DNA from: Bromus sterilis
Taxonomy: Eukaryota; Streptophyta; Magnoliopsida; Poales; Poaceae
Length of the DNA: 64,000 nucleotides
NCBI GenBank assembly: GCA_950022295.1
Contig: OX465600.1
Coordinates: 289,709,782-289,773,781, forward strand
Reading direction: 5' to 3'
The notes under the pieces are model-generated. The model was not told where the DNA came from. It worked only from the letters and a program-made list of their open reading frames with translations, and ran no database searches. A program made the position numbers and the translations under genes. Shown piece after piece: positions 1 to 11,263 of the stretch. Numbering within the stretch: position 1 is the first letter of the stretch; every line of letters begins with the position of its first letter.

Positions 1-150
1 GTGCAGGCAGTTGCGCCGCTGACACCTACTTATCATCTCTGGAGTCCTACTGGAGACAAACCTTGGTATTTTACTGAGGGAAACTTGCTGCTGTACCGCA
101 TCACGCCTTCCACTTGGGGCCTACCAATGAAGGGCGAGAAGCCGTCATCA
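1..150 (+). mobile_element. 3' end of a plus-strand LTR (1.64-kb Gypsy-like family)
   Basis: The stretch matches the 3' end of the LTR seen complete at 29102-30959, including the segment on three-sided 'tcctactggagacaaacc' wording and the terminal ...CATCA. The rest of the element lies outside the window. It abuts, head to head, the interior of a reverse-oriented LTR of the same family at about 150/151, so the outside element probably inserted into that LTR. Confidence 0.7.
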
Positions 151-505
151 CGCTCCCTCTTGGAGTCACTACCTACTACTTGGCCAAAGCAATAAACAAC
201 AACGGAGAACATGCAATAATTACTCAAGAACATAAATATAAAAGAGGAGAATCAAATATATTACTCAAACACAATCTGAACATAGTCTCATAATCCATCA
301 GATCCCAGCAAACTCAGCATAGCAACATCAGAAAGATTACAAATGTGCCTCCATCATGTAGGGCAGTTCACGAGGTCTAAACCATGAAGAACAAAGAGGG
401 GAGGAGAACATCACATAGCTACTGATCATAGACCCATGGTCCAAGGTGGACTACTCACAGTTCATCCAGTAAGCATCCATGGTGGTGGAGAAACTCCCGA
501 AGAAA
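151..505 (-). mobile_element. Truncated 3' LTR of the minus-strand element ending at 10970
   Basis: This is the reverse complement of the middle of the family LTR, from the region 'gcgctccctcttgg' to the 'catggtggtgg' region. It is cut on the left by the LTR end at 150. On the right, near 505, it passes directly into internal 3'-noncoding sequence (compare 39480-39540). About 0.9 kb of LTR and about 0.2 kb of adjoining internal sequence, including the polypurine tract, are therefore missing. Confidence 0.65.
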
Positions 506-1443
506 CATAAGAACATAAAGGTGCAAGAGCTCTCTCTGTCCGTGACTCGAATGTCTCCAAATGGTGTTTGCGTGCAAGAAAGGGGATAGGGATATACAAG
601 AGAGTAAAACATAGTTTTTATTGTTGAGAACTTAATCTACTAAAGTTTCACACTTGGTCTTCTTCGGAATCTTATCTTGACTCATCCCCAGACCACTAGC
701 CAGGTACAAGTCAAAATGATCCACTCCCTTTCGATATTTTGAGCACTCATGCAATGGATGAGCGTAAGCAAGAAAGTTGACACTTAGGATGGCAAAGAGA
801 GAAAAATGATGGAGGAGGAAGACAAAAAAGGTGTGAAAGGCTCACATCAATGAGGATAATCATAGGCGAGAGAAAGCCAAATGATAGATATGATGTGAGG
901 AGTAGGGCCTGCCATGCAACGGATGCACATATGAGCTAAGGTAAGCTCTCCAATGGAACTAGTGGGGGTGCATCCAACTTGCTTGCTCAAGTAGACCTAG
1001 AGCTCATTTGAGGAGGCTCATCATTAGAATATACAAGCCAAGTTCTATAGTGTGAAGGTCCCCACATAGCTATATGCATAAATGATAATCTCTATGGAGT
1101 ACAAGATATAGGATGGAGTACAAGTTTGGATCTCTCAAAAGGAATAGTAGTGTGCCCCTTTCTCTCTTTTTATTTCTTTTTCTCTTTTTTCTCTTTTTTT
1201 GTATTTTTTGGTGGCCTCAATGGCTCTTTCTATTTCTCTCATTTGTCCTCTTTGGGATCTTTTGATTTTGTCCTCTTTGGGATCTTTTCCTCACTTTAGG
1301 GGCAACACTCTATATATTACAAGAAGTATAGAAGATCTTTCACACTTTACAAAAGTACTCAACATAAAGAAAATGAAACTATCATGAAGTATGCAAATGT
1401 ATGCCTCTGTTAGTGTAGCAGGATATGCAATGATACTAGCGCG
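506..1443 (-). mobile_element. 3'-noncoding internal region of the minus-strand element (part 1)
   Basis: Homologous to 39480-40395 (same strand) and, reversed, to 28020-28920. No coding potential is seen. It contains a short direct repeat of the 'ttgggatcttttg' type near 1250-1290. It is interrupted at 1443/1444 by a solo LTR; the uninterrupted sequence can be read at 40385-40410. Confidence 0.75.
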
Positions 1444-3088
1444 TGATACGGTGAGGATAGTTCTCTCACTCCTCGTTGGTTACCCCAAGTGGAAGGTGAG
1501 ATGTAGCGTAGCAGCAAATTTCCCTAGGTGAAGATACCAAGGTTTGTCTCCAGTAGGAATCGCAGAAATACAAGAAGGTGCCAACAGCGCTAGAAATTGG
1601 CTTCTGGCTAGGGAGTTGACAAGACCTGCACACAGAAACAAATAACTTTGCTCCCAACGAGTACAAAGGAGTTGTCAATTCCTCTGGCCTTGCTGTTTAC
1701 AAAGGATCAACGCAAGAGATAATAATAGTGGCAACTGAAAGTAAAGACTGAAAGTAAACTAAGGATGTAAACAATGATGTGAAGATAGACCGAGGTCCCG
1801 TGATTTTCACTAGTGATGTCTCTCTACCAAAAGACGATAAAAGTGCTAGCGAGGTAAACAAATCACAGCTGGGCAATTGACAGAATTATGAAGGCACCGC
1901 AATGCTAACTATGTTGCAAAGAAAGGAAGGGCTCAAAAGAAATTGGCAGTACGCCAAGGTAAGTAGACCGAAATCCAACTGCATCTACTACGAATCATCC
2001 ACCTTGAGATATCTATCCACAACATCTCGCTGGTATTAAGTTGTGAATCCCACCCAATGTGTAAACTCAAAGCAACAGACAACTGCATTAAAAGAACTTT
2101 GCGTAAAGTAAACAATCCTTGCACCCGCGGGTACAAGCACCGTTGTTTTATCCCTGGTGGCAACAACACATCCCCTAGTCTCATGTTTCTGTCACTCAAG
2201 CTAGACATCAAGGGGCTGAACCCACAATCAAGCATAACGCTCCCTCTTGGAGTTGCAACAAACTACTTGGCCAAAGTAAAATACTGCAACGGAGAACATG
2301 CAAGAATTTACTCAAGAACAAAATATAAAAGATAAGAACCAAATATATTACTCATCACAATCTGAACATAGTCTCATAATCCATCAGATCCTAGAAAACT
2401 CAGGATAGCAACATCAGTAATTACAATAGTGCCTCGATCATGTGAGTCAGCTCACGAGGTCTCGAAAGTGGAAGCACAAAGAGGGGAGAGGAACATCACA
2501 TAGCTACTGGTCACAGACCTATGGTCCAAGGGGGACTACTCACGATACATCCGGGAGGCATCCATGGCTATGGATGGTCTCCCGGAGGGGGTTCCTCCTC
2601 CCGGCAGGGTGCCGGGGCAGCTTCTCCAGGCAGCCCTGATCTTGAAACGGCGGCGGCGGCGGTACAGAGGCGAGTTCGCGGAAAAGAGATCTCTATTAGG
2701 GGTTTCCACCCCGAGGGCTAAATATAGGCGGAGGGGGGTGTCGAGGGGACCCATAGGGCAGCCAGGAGGCCCCCTGGCGCGGCCTAGGGTGGGGCCGCGC
2801 CAGGGACCCTTCTGGAGTCCCTGTGGTGGCCCCGCTCCGCTGCCTTGGTGATTCCGGAAGCTTCCGGGTCGCTGATTTTTTATCTTATTTTTCCGGATTT
2901 TTTGGAGCACTTTTAATGGCCGGAAAACCCGAAATACAAAAAATAGCAGAAAACAACAACTGGCATCTGGGTGCACTGGGTTAATAGATTAGTCCAAATA
3001 TGCTCAAAAGTGTATGAAAAATCATGGCAAAGTCACACAAAACATGCATGGAGCAAGCAGAAATTATAGATACGTTTGGGACGTATCA
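1444..3088 (-). mobile_element. Solo LTR, Gypsy-like 1.64-kb family, TSD GCGCG
   Basis: A 1645-bp LTR in reverse orientation, starting TGATACGG and ending CGTATCA. It is flanked by perfect 5-bp duplications GCGCG (1439-1443 and 3089-3093). The empty site is visible in the related element at 40390-40410, which confirms the insertion point. There is no internal domain, so this is a solo LTR left by LTR-LTR recombination. It contains the GC-rich region typical of the family (about 2560-2860). Confidence 0.92.
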
Positions 3089-3093
3089 GCGCG

Positions 3094-4911
3094 TCATGTA
3101 GCAATGATTAGGGCAAGGCCCAACTAGCATGCGGCTCATCGATCAAGCAAAAACATGTATGACATGAAGATCAAGTCATGAGAAGGTGGATGTTGCATGG
3201 CAATGTATCTCGGAAAGGCTATGGAAATGCCTTGATGGGTAGGTATGGTGGCTGTTTTGAGGAAGGATATAATGAGGCTTATGATGACAGAGCGTATCGT
3301 GTCAAGGATTTGGATGTATCGGCGAAGGTGGACGCCAACTCTCGGAGTGAGAAGGAGGCAATGCACAGCACAGGAGAGGCTAGAAAAATATATGTAGGTG
3401 GAAGTATCAATTTCGAATACTCACATTAGTCCGAAGAACTCATGCACTTATTATCGGTAACTCTCAATCCAATTAGGAGGTTTCACAAAGAGACAAGTAC
3501 CCCGAGGAGGAGTGTATGGGGGTTTGGTACCATGCGCATCCTCGACTCATGGTATGTGAGTGTACTCTAATATTCGATCCCTCCAAAGATTAGTGATCCA
3601 TCTAGTAGCTAAAGTTCTCAACTAATTTTGTAGGTTTTTCGAAAATGAACACGGATTGCCCAAAATACGACATCTATCACTAATAGGCTAAACCTGTTGA
3701 CACCAAAAGTTCAAACATTACTCATGGCAATACCTCAAAACTATTGCAAGTTACTACTACAATTGAATAGCAACCTCAATTACCTACTTCAAGTCAAGAC
3801 ACAAAACTCAGTGCAACAGGCAAACTCTCTAAACAAGATAAACATGAAAACTCAAGAGAGTTCTAGCAACAAACTAAACAAAAGCTCTTAAAAAGATAAG
3901 CATGAAAACTAAGAGCTAAACATGATAGCAGCTACGAAAAAGATAAAGAACACACACAGCAAAGATAAGCATCAAAAATCCTACGTTCTGTTCTAGGGTG
4001 AAGTGGAGCGTGTTTCTCTCCCACACAAAGAAAGCTGGGTTCTAACTTGTTATGAACAACAAGCAAAGCTAAAGAAAACTAAAAAGGAAATAAAGAGCAA
4101 GACGCTCCAAGCATAGCACATAACGCATGAAGTGATAAAAATATAGTGGAACGAAAGACGAACTGATAATTGTTGATGGAGAAGGGGATGCATGGGGGCA
4201 TCCCCAAGCTTAGATGCTTGAGTCTTCTTGAATATTTCTTGGGGATGCATGGGGGGCATCCCCAAGCTTGAGCGTTTGACACTCGTGAATCTTCTTTTAT
4301 CATCTTCCCTCACGCACTTGAAAACTCCCTTCATACATAACTCATCATAATCTGATTAGCGAGGTTAGTACCCATAATAAAATCATTTTTCCTCTACTGG
4401 AAATAAGGATATTCTTAAAGAGCTACTGTTTCTCAAGATTTCCAAAAAGATTTTTCAAATAAAAAGCAAGCTTAATGTTTGCAAAATGAAGAAAAGGAAA
4501 AACAGGACAAAATCTATGTAAAACAGACCAGCAGGTAGTAAATAATTTTTTAGGGGTACTTCTGCAACTCAAATCAAAAAACCCAGAACATACGAAAGTT
4601 CCGTGATTGTATAGAGCACGTTGTGTAAAAAATTCAGCTCAAAAAGATGAACTGGGATTTTGCTATGATTTTTCCCGTCACGAGGACAGAATCTGTTTTC
4701 TGGACAGCATGTCACAACTTTCACTTCCCTTGTCATATGAGGCTATAATTGGCACAAAGCTTGAAAAGTAAAGATACAATGATGTTGCTACTGTAGTAAC
4801 AAACATCAAGACACAACAAAAGCAAAATAAACCTAATTCGTTGTGGGCTGCCTCCCAAAAACGCTTTCTTTTATGCCTTTAAGCTAGGCAAGAAGATTAT
4901 AAAAGATGCTC
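3094..4911 (-). mobile_element. 3'-noncoding internal region of the minus-strand element (part 2)
   Basis: Continues the internal region after the solo LTR and aligns by eye with 40400-42190 and, reversed, with 26190-28000. It runs back to the block 'gggaggcagcccacaacg' near 4840, which in all three copies follows the end of the coding region. Two PPT-like hairpin motifs lie at 4184-4269. No ORF is supported. Confidence 0.75.
4184..4269 (-). repeat. Two internal polypurine-tract-like hairpin motifs
   Basis: Two copies (4184-4211 and 4241-4269) of a GGGGATGC...GCATCCCC inverted repeat followed by AAGCTT. On the element's sense strand each reads AAGCTTGGGGATG, the same string that forms the polypurine tract next to the 3' LTR (29089-29101 and, reversed, 39304-39316). 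Equivalent pairs occur in the two other elements of this window. Confidence 0.7.
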
Positions 4912-5231
4912 TCATAAGAATAAGGTTTTGAAGCAAAAGAGAGCATCAAGAAGAAAATATGAAACACATTTAAGCCTAACCCACTTCATATGCATAGGCA
5001 TCTTATAAGAAAATAAATCAAAGAAGCACAAAGCGACAAGCATAGAAAGGTAAGAGAAGAATAACTTCAAAACTTTCAACATGAAGAGAGGTGTTTTTGT
5101 AACATGGAAGTTTCTACAACCAAACTTTCCTCTCTCAAAGTAATTTTCAGTAGAATCATGAACAACATAAAGAATATAACTATCACATAAAGCATGTTGT
5201 TCATGACCTACAAGATCATGTTTTTTTTTCA
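4912..5231 (-). pseudogene. C-terminal part of an unrecognised element ORF (split)
   Basis: About 106 codons on the minus strand, ending just before 4912. They are the downstream half of the ORF that begins at 9395; the halves are separated by the solo LTR at 5237-8583. The segment is rich in hydrophobic residues (runs such as LFFSYLSMLVALCFF and CVSYFLLDALFCF), suggesting one or two membrane-like helices. At the old junction there is a run of nine A (sense strand), which puts this half one base out of frame with the upstream half. I do not recognise the family. Confidence 0.55.
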
Positions 5232-5236
5232 ATACA

Positions 5237-8200
5237 TGATGGCGCGAGGGTTGACGGGTGTAGTCTTCTCGCCCTTCGTTGGTGAGCCCCAAGTGGAAGG
5301 CGTGATGCAGCACAGCAGCAAATTTCCCTCGGTAAAGATACCAAGGTTTGTCTCCAGTAGGACTCCAGAGATGATAAGTAGGTGTCAGCGGCGCAACTGA
5401 CGCGGACCTGCACACAGACACAGATAACTCTGTTCCCAACGAAGTTCAGAGAGGTTGTCAATCTCTCCGGTCTTGTTGTTTACAAAGGATAAAACGCAAG
5501 GGATAATAATAGCAACTTGAAAGTAAATGCAGAAAAGTAAATATAGCGTGGAAACAATGATAAGGATATGGACCGGGATACGTGATGTTTGCTAGTGATG
5601 TCTCTCTCCCAAAAGACGATAAAATTGCTATGCGAGGTAAACAAATTACAGAAAGGCAATTGACAGGATTATGAACGCACCGCAATGCTAACTATGCTAC
5701 AAAAGAAAGGAAGAGGTTCAAAATCACAGGCAGTACGCCAAGGTAAGTAGACCGAAATCCATCTGCATCTACTACTAATCATCCACCTTGAGATATCTAT
5801 CCAGAACATCTCGCTGGTATTAAGTTGAGAGCCCCACCCAAAGTGTAAACCCAAAGCAACAGACAACTGCATTAAAAAGGACTCTGCGTAAAGTAAACAA
5901 TCCTTGTAACCGCGGTTACAAGCACCGTTGTTTTCCCACTTGTGGCAACATCACATCCCCTAGACTCATGTTTCTGTCACTCAAGCGTGTCATCGGGGGG
6001 CATGAACCCACAATCTAGCACAACGCTCCCTCTTGGAGTCACTACCTACTACTTGGCCAAAGCAATAAACAGCAACGGGGGACATGCAAGAATTACTTAG
6101 GAACAAAAATATAAGAGATAAAAACCAAATATATTACTCTATCACAATCTGAACATAATCTCATAATCCATCAGATCCTATCAAACTCAACATAGCAATA
6201 GCAGAAATATTACAAAGGTGCCTCGATCATGTTGGGCATCTCACGAGGTCTAAACAATGAAGACCAAAGAGGGGAGGAGAAAATCACATAGCTACTGATC
6301 ACAGACCCATGGTCCAAGGAAAACTACTCACGAGACATCCGGGGAGCATCCATGGTGGAGAGGAGACTCCCGGAGGTCAATCCTCCCTCCGGCAGGGTGC
6401 CGGGAAGAGGTCTTCTGGTGCTCCCGATCTTCGGAAGCGTGGCGGCGGCGGAACAGAGGCGAGTTCGCGGAATAGGGTTCTCTCTCTGGGGTTTTCCCGT
6501 GACGGGGGATAAATTGGCGAAAGGGGGCAGCCAGAGGTGGGCCAGGGGCCCCCCTTGAAGGGAATATGCCCGAGAGGCAATAATAAAGTGGTTATTATCT
6601 TATTCCATGTTTATGATAAATGTTTATTTTCATGCTATAATTGTGTTAACCGGAAACGTTAATACATGTGTGTTTAATAAACAAAGAAAAGGTTCCTAGT
6701 AATGCCTCTCTTTATACTAGCTTGTTGATTAACGGATGATCAAGGTTTCCTGATCATTGACATTGGATGTCGTTAATAACAAGGTCATATCATTGGAGAA
6801 TGATGTGATGAACATACACCCACAGTAGTTATAGCAATACGATCATGTCATCAAAGTTTCTATTGCTGTATCAAACTTTCACGAAGTAACCCTAATCCTT
6901 AGACCATGAGATCACGTCAATCACTGACACCGGAAGAGTACTTTGATTCCATCAAACGTCACACCGTAACAGGGTGATTATAAAGGTGTCGTTGGGTACT
7001 TGGAAAGTGTTAGTTGAGGCTCGTGGATCAAGAGTGGGATTTGTCCATCCAGATGACGGAGAGATATACTCTGGGCCCTCTCGGTGATATCACATTGACA
7101 TCACTTGCAAGCACGTGACTGGCTCACGAGGATGTTATATCACGGAACGAGTAAAGAGTACTTGTCGGTAACGAGATCGAACTAGGTATGGATGATACCA
7201 AATGATCGGATCTCGGACAAGTAAAATATCGCGAGACAAAAGGAATTGGTTACGGAGTAATGGTTCACACGATCACTAGTTCATCGTTGAGTAAGTGGGA
7301 GTCATCATGGATCTCCAGATCCCTCTGATGATTATTGATCGGAGAAGAGTCTCTGTCATGTCCCTTTTATTCACGAACCGTAGGGTGACACACTTAAGGA
7401 TTCGTTGACGCGTTTGAGTGGATACGGAACGCCGGAGAATATACTGGACAGCACATGGACTGTTTTTGATAAAACTGCTGGAATAGTTTCGGTATATCAA
7501 AATAGTGCAAGGGGATAATTGTTAATGTGTTCATTGAATGAAGTGTTCATCAATGAAGTACTCATTGAATGAAGTGTTCATTAATTTGAGTGACATTAAA
7601 CAAGATAATTAAAAGTGTTTTAATGTGATAAAACTCTTGGAATTTTGAGTGGAGATTTATGAAAATTATGGGAATAATGTGTGACCCTTTGTTTTTGTGA
7701 GTGGAGAGTCCACCCACATGATGAGGGGAGAGGTGGGGGCACCTCTTGGGGCGTGCTACCCCTTGGGGGCTGCCTCCCCCTCCTCCTATATATAGATGGG
7801 TGGAGGTCCTCACACAACTCACTCATTCCTCCATCTCTCATATCCCCTTTGGTTGGCATCTTCCTCCCCTTGCTAGATGATCCAGTTTCACGAGTACGGT
7901 GCTTAGGCGAAGCCCTGCTCAAGATCTTCTCTACCACCACCACCACTATGTTGTAGTGCTGCTGGAGTTCCCGAGGATCCACTACTTCCGCTGCCCAACT
8001 GGAGCAAGGGGCGGAGGTCGTCACTGATCTGTACGTGTGACCGACTACGGAGACGCTGCCCGTTCGTGGCGTCAAGTCTTCATCACGACCTTGAGGTCTG
8101 CGAGTGTTCGACTACATCACCCACGAGAATAGTTCTCGTTAAAGCTTTTGGTCTTCGAGGGTGAGTCCTTCTCAAACCGTTACAAGTGATCTTCTAGATG

Positions 8201-8583
8201 TGATCTTGGTTGTTACAACCGTAGGAAAAATTTTGTTTTCTATGCCACGAACCCTTCACCCCTGGCGCGGCCAGTGGTGGGGCCGCGCCGGGTGGCCGCT
8301 TGGGCCCCCCTGGCTCCCCTCTGGCCCCTCTCAGGCTCTTCTCGAAGCTTCCGTCACGCTGATTCTTTATCTGAATTTTCCCGAATTTTTCTGGCACTTT
8401 TTATATGGGGGAAAACTGAAATAGAAAAACAGCAGAAAACAGGAACTGGCACTGGGGTGCACTGAGTTAATAGGTTAGTCCAAATATGATCAAAAGTGTA
8501 TGAAAATGTATCTAGATCATAGCAATATCACACAAAACATGCATGGAGCAAGCAGAAATTATAGATACGTTTTGGACGTATCA
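5237..8583 (-). mobile_element. Solo LTR (TSD ATACA) containing a nested Copia solo LTR
   Basis: Reverse-oriented LTR starting TGATGGCG and ending CGTATCA, flanked by perfect ATACA duplications (5232-5236 and 8584-8588). After removing the 6556-8258 insertion and one copy of its TSD, the length is 1639 bp, matching the other LTRs of the family (1640-1645 bp). It lies inside the coding region of the host element and splits that ORF. Confidence 0.92.
6556..8258 (+). mobile_element. Copia solo LTR, BARE/Angela-type, TSD CCCCT
   Basis: A 1703-bp LTR with terminal inverted repeats TGAAGGG...CCCTTCA and perfect flanking CCCCT duplications (6551-6555, 8259-8263). Its opening (a 'TATGCCC..AGAGGCAATAATAAA' type block), the 'ACCATGAGATC', 'GGGTGATTATAAAGGTG' and 'GACGGAGAGATA' blocks, and its end 'GTAGGAAAAATTTTGTTT' are those I know from Triticeae BARE/Angela LTRs. 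A TATA-like string (CTATATATAG) lies near 7785-7796. No internal domain is present, so it is a solo LTR. The BARE/Angela name rests on recalled consensus, not a search. Confidence 0.9.
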
Positions 8584-8588
8584 ATACA

Positions 8589-9395
8589 GTCATTGGAATC
8601 ATAAGATAAATGCAACCCATCACAATGAGCCTTAATAAAAGCAAAATTCTCCAGAATATGATTCGGAGATTTCAAAAGGATAATAGGACAATCAAGTGTG
8701 GGTGCAATAGCAACAATTTCATGCTTAACATAAGGAACTATAGCAAGTTCATCTTTGTAAGCATCATCCATAGTGGCATCTTGGCCATCAACAAAGCAAG
8801 TATTAAGTTCATCAGAAAGGGATGTATCAAGTGAGTCCTCGGAATCATAAGATTCCTCATCATAGCAACAATTGGCCTCTTCTTGGGCAGCAAAAATTTT
8901 ATTTTTAAAATCCTCAATATAATCATTGCAAACATAATTCTCAAAGCAATATTGAAGCACTGCAAAATTTTCAGACTTGTGAATAGTATCGTAATACTTT
9001 TCAATCAAAGAAGCAATCTCATAAGCACCCTTAGAAGCAATAAACTCTTCAATCTTTTCAACATCAAAGTAATCATAAACACATTTAGCATAAGAAGATA
9101 GGATCTCATTCTCATTAAACTCACATTGGAAAGAAATGTGTTTACGGTCTTTTCTAGAGCAGCAAGTAAAATCATAAATGTGGCACAAAGATTCAGCATA
9201 GCAATAAGAAGTTTGTATTTGATCCCATAAGCGTTTCCCTTTCTCAGATAAGCGGTGTCGCGTATAATGAGCATGCTCATCCAATGATTTTCCCTCAACC
9301 AAGTCGGTTGGGTTTCTAGCGCGAGCACAAATTGATCGAAGACGATCCAAATGAAACATGTCCATCCTACCATATTTGGGTGGTTCCACACCCAT
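8589..9395 (-). pseudogene. Unrecognised ORF of a non-autonomous LTR element (N-terminal 269 codons)
   Basis: Minus-strand ORF starting with ATG at 9395, about 170 nt downstream of the primer-binding site, where gag sits in the sister elements. The protein begins MGVEPPKYGRMDMFHLDRL and is moderately acidic, with many Asp, Glu, Tyr and Cys. I see no zinc knuckle, protease, RT or integrase motif. The reading continues a few codons into the solo LTR at 8583, which is spurious; its true continuation is 5231-4912. The original product would have been about 375 aa. The equivalent position in the related elements (24114 and 44247) holds gag-protease instead. It may be a structural or accessory protein of the element; function is unknown. 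Confidence 0.6.
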
Positions 9396-9563
9396 GGTGA
9401 GGATAGCATCAATAGGCAGAGAAAGGTAAAGACAAAAAGCAACTAATTTTTTGGTTTTTCATAAAGACACAAAAGCAAAAGCAAAAACTGGAAAGGCAAA
9501 CTAACAAGACTAAAAAGCAAAGGTAAAAGATAGTGTGCAACTCCCCTATCTTGAAGAGTGGAG

Positions 9564-9581
9564 TCCCCGGCAACGGCGCCA
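9564..9581 (-). other. Primer-binding site, tRNA-Asp type
   Basis: On the minus strand it reads TGGCGCCGTTGCCGGGGA, 11 bp inside the LTR. This is an 18-nt complement of the 3' end of plant tRNA-Asp (GUC) as I recall it. The same site occurs at 23979-23996 and 44373-44390. Confidence 0.85.
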
Positions 9582-9592
9582 GAAATTAGCTT

Positions 9593-10970
9593 TGATGGCT
9601 TCTCACCCCTCGTTGGTTACCCAAATGGAAGGTTGAGATGTAGACAACAACAAATTTCCCTCGGTGAAGATACCAAGGTTTGTCTCCAGTACGACTCCGA
9701 CAACGACAGGAAGGTGACAACGGGGCGGGCAATTAGGCGGTTGACGTGGACCTGCACACACAACAGAGAACTTTTCTCCCAACGAGTGCAGAGAGGTTGT
9801 CAATCCCTCCGGCCTTGTTGTTTACGAAGGATCAAACGCACGGGATAATAATGATAGTGATAGCAACGGAAAAGGAAATAAAGCAGAAAATAAATAGCGA
9901 GTGTAAACAGTGGTGGAAATATGGACCGGGGTCCCATGATGTTCACTAGTGATGTCTCTCTCCCAAAATACGATAAAATAGCCATGCGAGGTAAACAAAT
10001 TACAACCGGGCAATTAACAGGATTATGTGCGCAAAGCAATGCTAACTATGCTATAAAGAAAGGAAGAGGCTCAAAAGCATGGGTGGTACGCCAAGACAAG
10101 TAGACCAAAATCCATTTGCATCTACCTACTAATCATCCACCTTGAGATATCTATCCAGAACATCTCGTTGGTATTAAGTTGCGAATCCCACCCAAGGTGT
10201 AAACTCAAAGCAACAGACAATTGCATTAAAGAACTTTGCGTAAAGTAAACAATCCTTGCACCCGCAAGTACAAGCACCGTTGTTTTCTCCCTTGTGGCAA
10301 CAACACATCCCCTAGACTCATGTTTCTGTCACTCAAGCTAGTCATCAGGGGGCATGAACCCACAATCATGCATAACGCTCCCTCTTGGAGTCACTACCTA
10401 CTACTTGTCCAAAGCAATAAACAGCAACGGAGAACATGCAAGAATTACTCGAGAACATAAATATAAAAGAGGAGAATCAAATATATTACTCAAACACAAT
10501 CTTGGTGCTCCCGATCTTGGAAGAGCAGCGGCGGCGGAACAGAGGAGAGATCGCGAAAAAGGGTTCTGTCCTCGAGGATTTCGGGACGAGAGGGATATAT
10601 AGGCGAAGGGGGCAGCCAGAGGTGGACCAGGGGCCCCAGGCGCCCCCCTGGCACGGCCTAGGGGTTGGCCGCGCCAGGTTGCCGCCTGGGCCACCCCTGG
10701 CTCCCCTCTAGCCCCACTTGGGCTCTTCTCGAAGGTTCCTGTACGCTGATTTTTCCTATATTTTTCCCGGAATTTTTCTGGCAATTTAAGTAATGGGAAA
10801 ACCTGAAATACAAAAACAACAGAAAACAGGAACTGGCACTGGGGTGCACTGAGTTAATAGGTTACTCCAAATATGATCAAAAGTGTATGGAAGTTCATTA
10901 ATATCATAGCAATATCACACAAAAGAAGCATGGAGCAAGCAGAAATTATAGATACGTTTTGGACGTATCA
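9593..10970 (-). mobile_element. 5' LTR of the minus-strand element (internally deleted)
   Basis: Reverse-oriented LTR from TGATGGCT to ACGTATCA, next to the primer-binding site. It is 1378 bp, about 260 bp shorter than the family norm. Near 10502 the sequence jumps from 'caaacacaatct' to 'tggtgctcccgatctt', skipping the segment seen at 6150-6420. No matching TSD could be tested because the partner LTR (151-505) is truncated. Confidence 0.85.
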
Positions 10971-11263
10971 GGGGGCGCCTGGGATCCTGGTGGCCCCCTC
11001 TGGTCTCCGTTTTGTGTGTCCCCGTCATACTTCTGGAAAATGGTCTCCATCGATTTTGAGGTAATTTGGAGGTCTTCTGCGTCAGCAACTCAGCGTCCAC
11101 TTTTTACCGCTGAATCCTGCGTCTGCTGTTTCGGCATCGGAAAGTTGTAAACTGTGTAAAACAATCCAAAACAACATAAGAATAGCATCATAACATGAAA
11201 TATATCAATGAATAGGAAAGAATTATTATATAAAATAATGATGCATTTTGGATGTATCAGACT
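10971..11263 (-). mobile_element. Decayed LTR fragment (5' part)
   Basis: A diverged copy of the right-hand (LTR 5') part of the same family, beginning at the 'ggggcgcctgg' GC-rich block and ending 'ttttggatgtatca'. It lacks the other half. It directly follows the intact LTR end at 10970. Confidence 0.5.

Noticed and set aside
2536..2976. Long minus-strand frame (146 codons) over a GC-rich block, with similar frames at 10401-10784, 29223-29657, 38719-39138 and 45570-45899
   Set aside because: All fall in the same GC-rich segment of the repeated LTR, on either strand, and are not conserved as a protein. Base composition explains them.
7620..8075. 151-codon minus-strand frame inside the Copia LTR
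   Set aside because: Lies in noncoding LTR sequence near the TATA and leader region; no domain.
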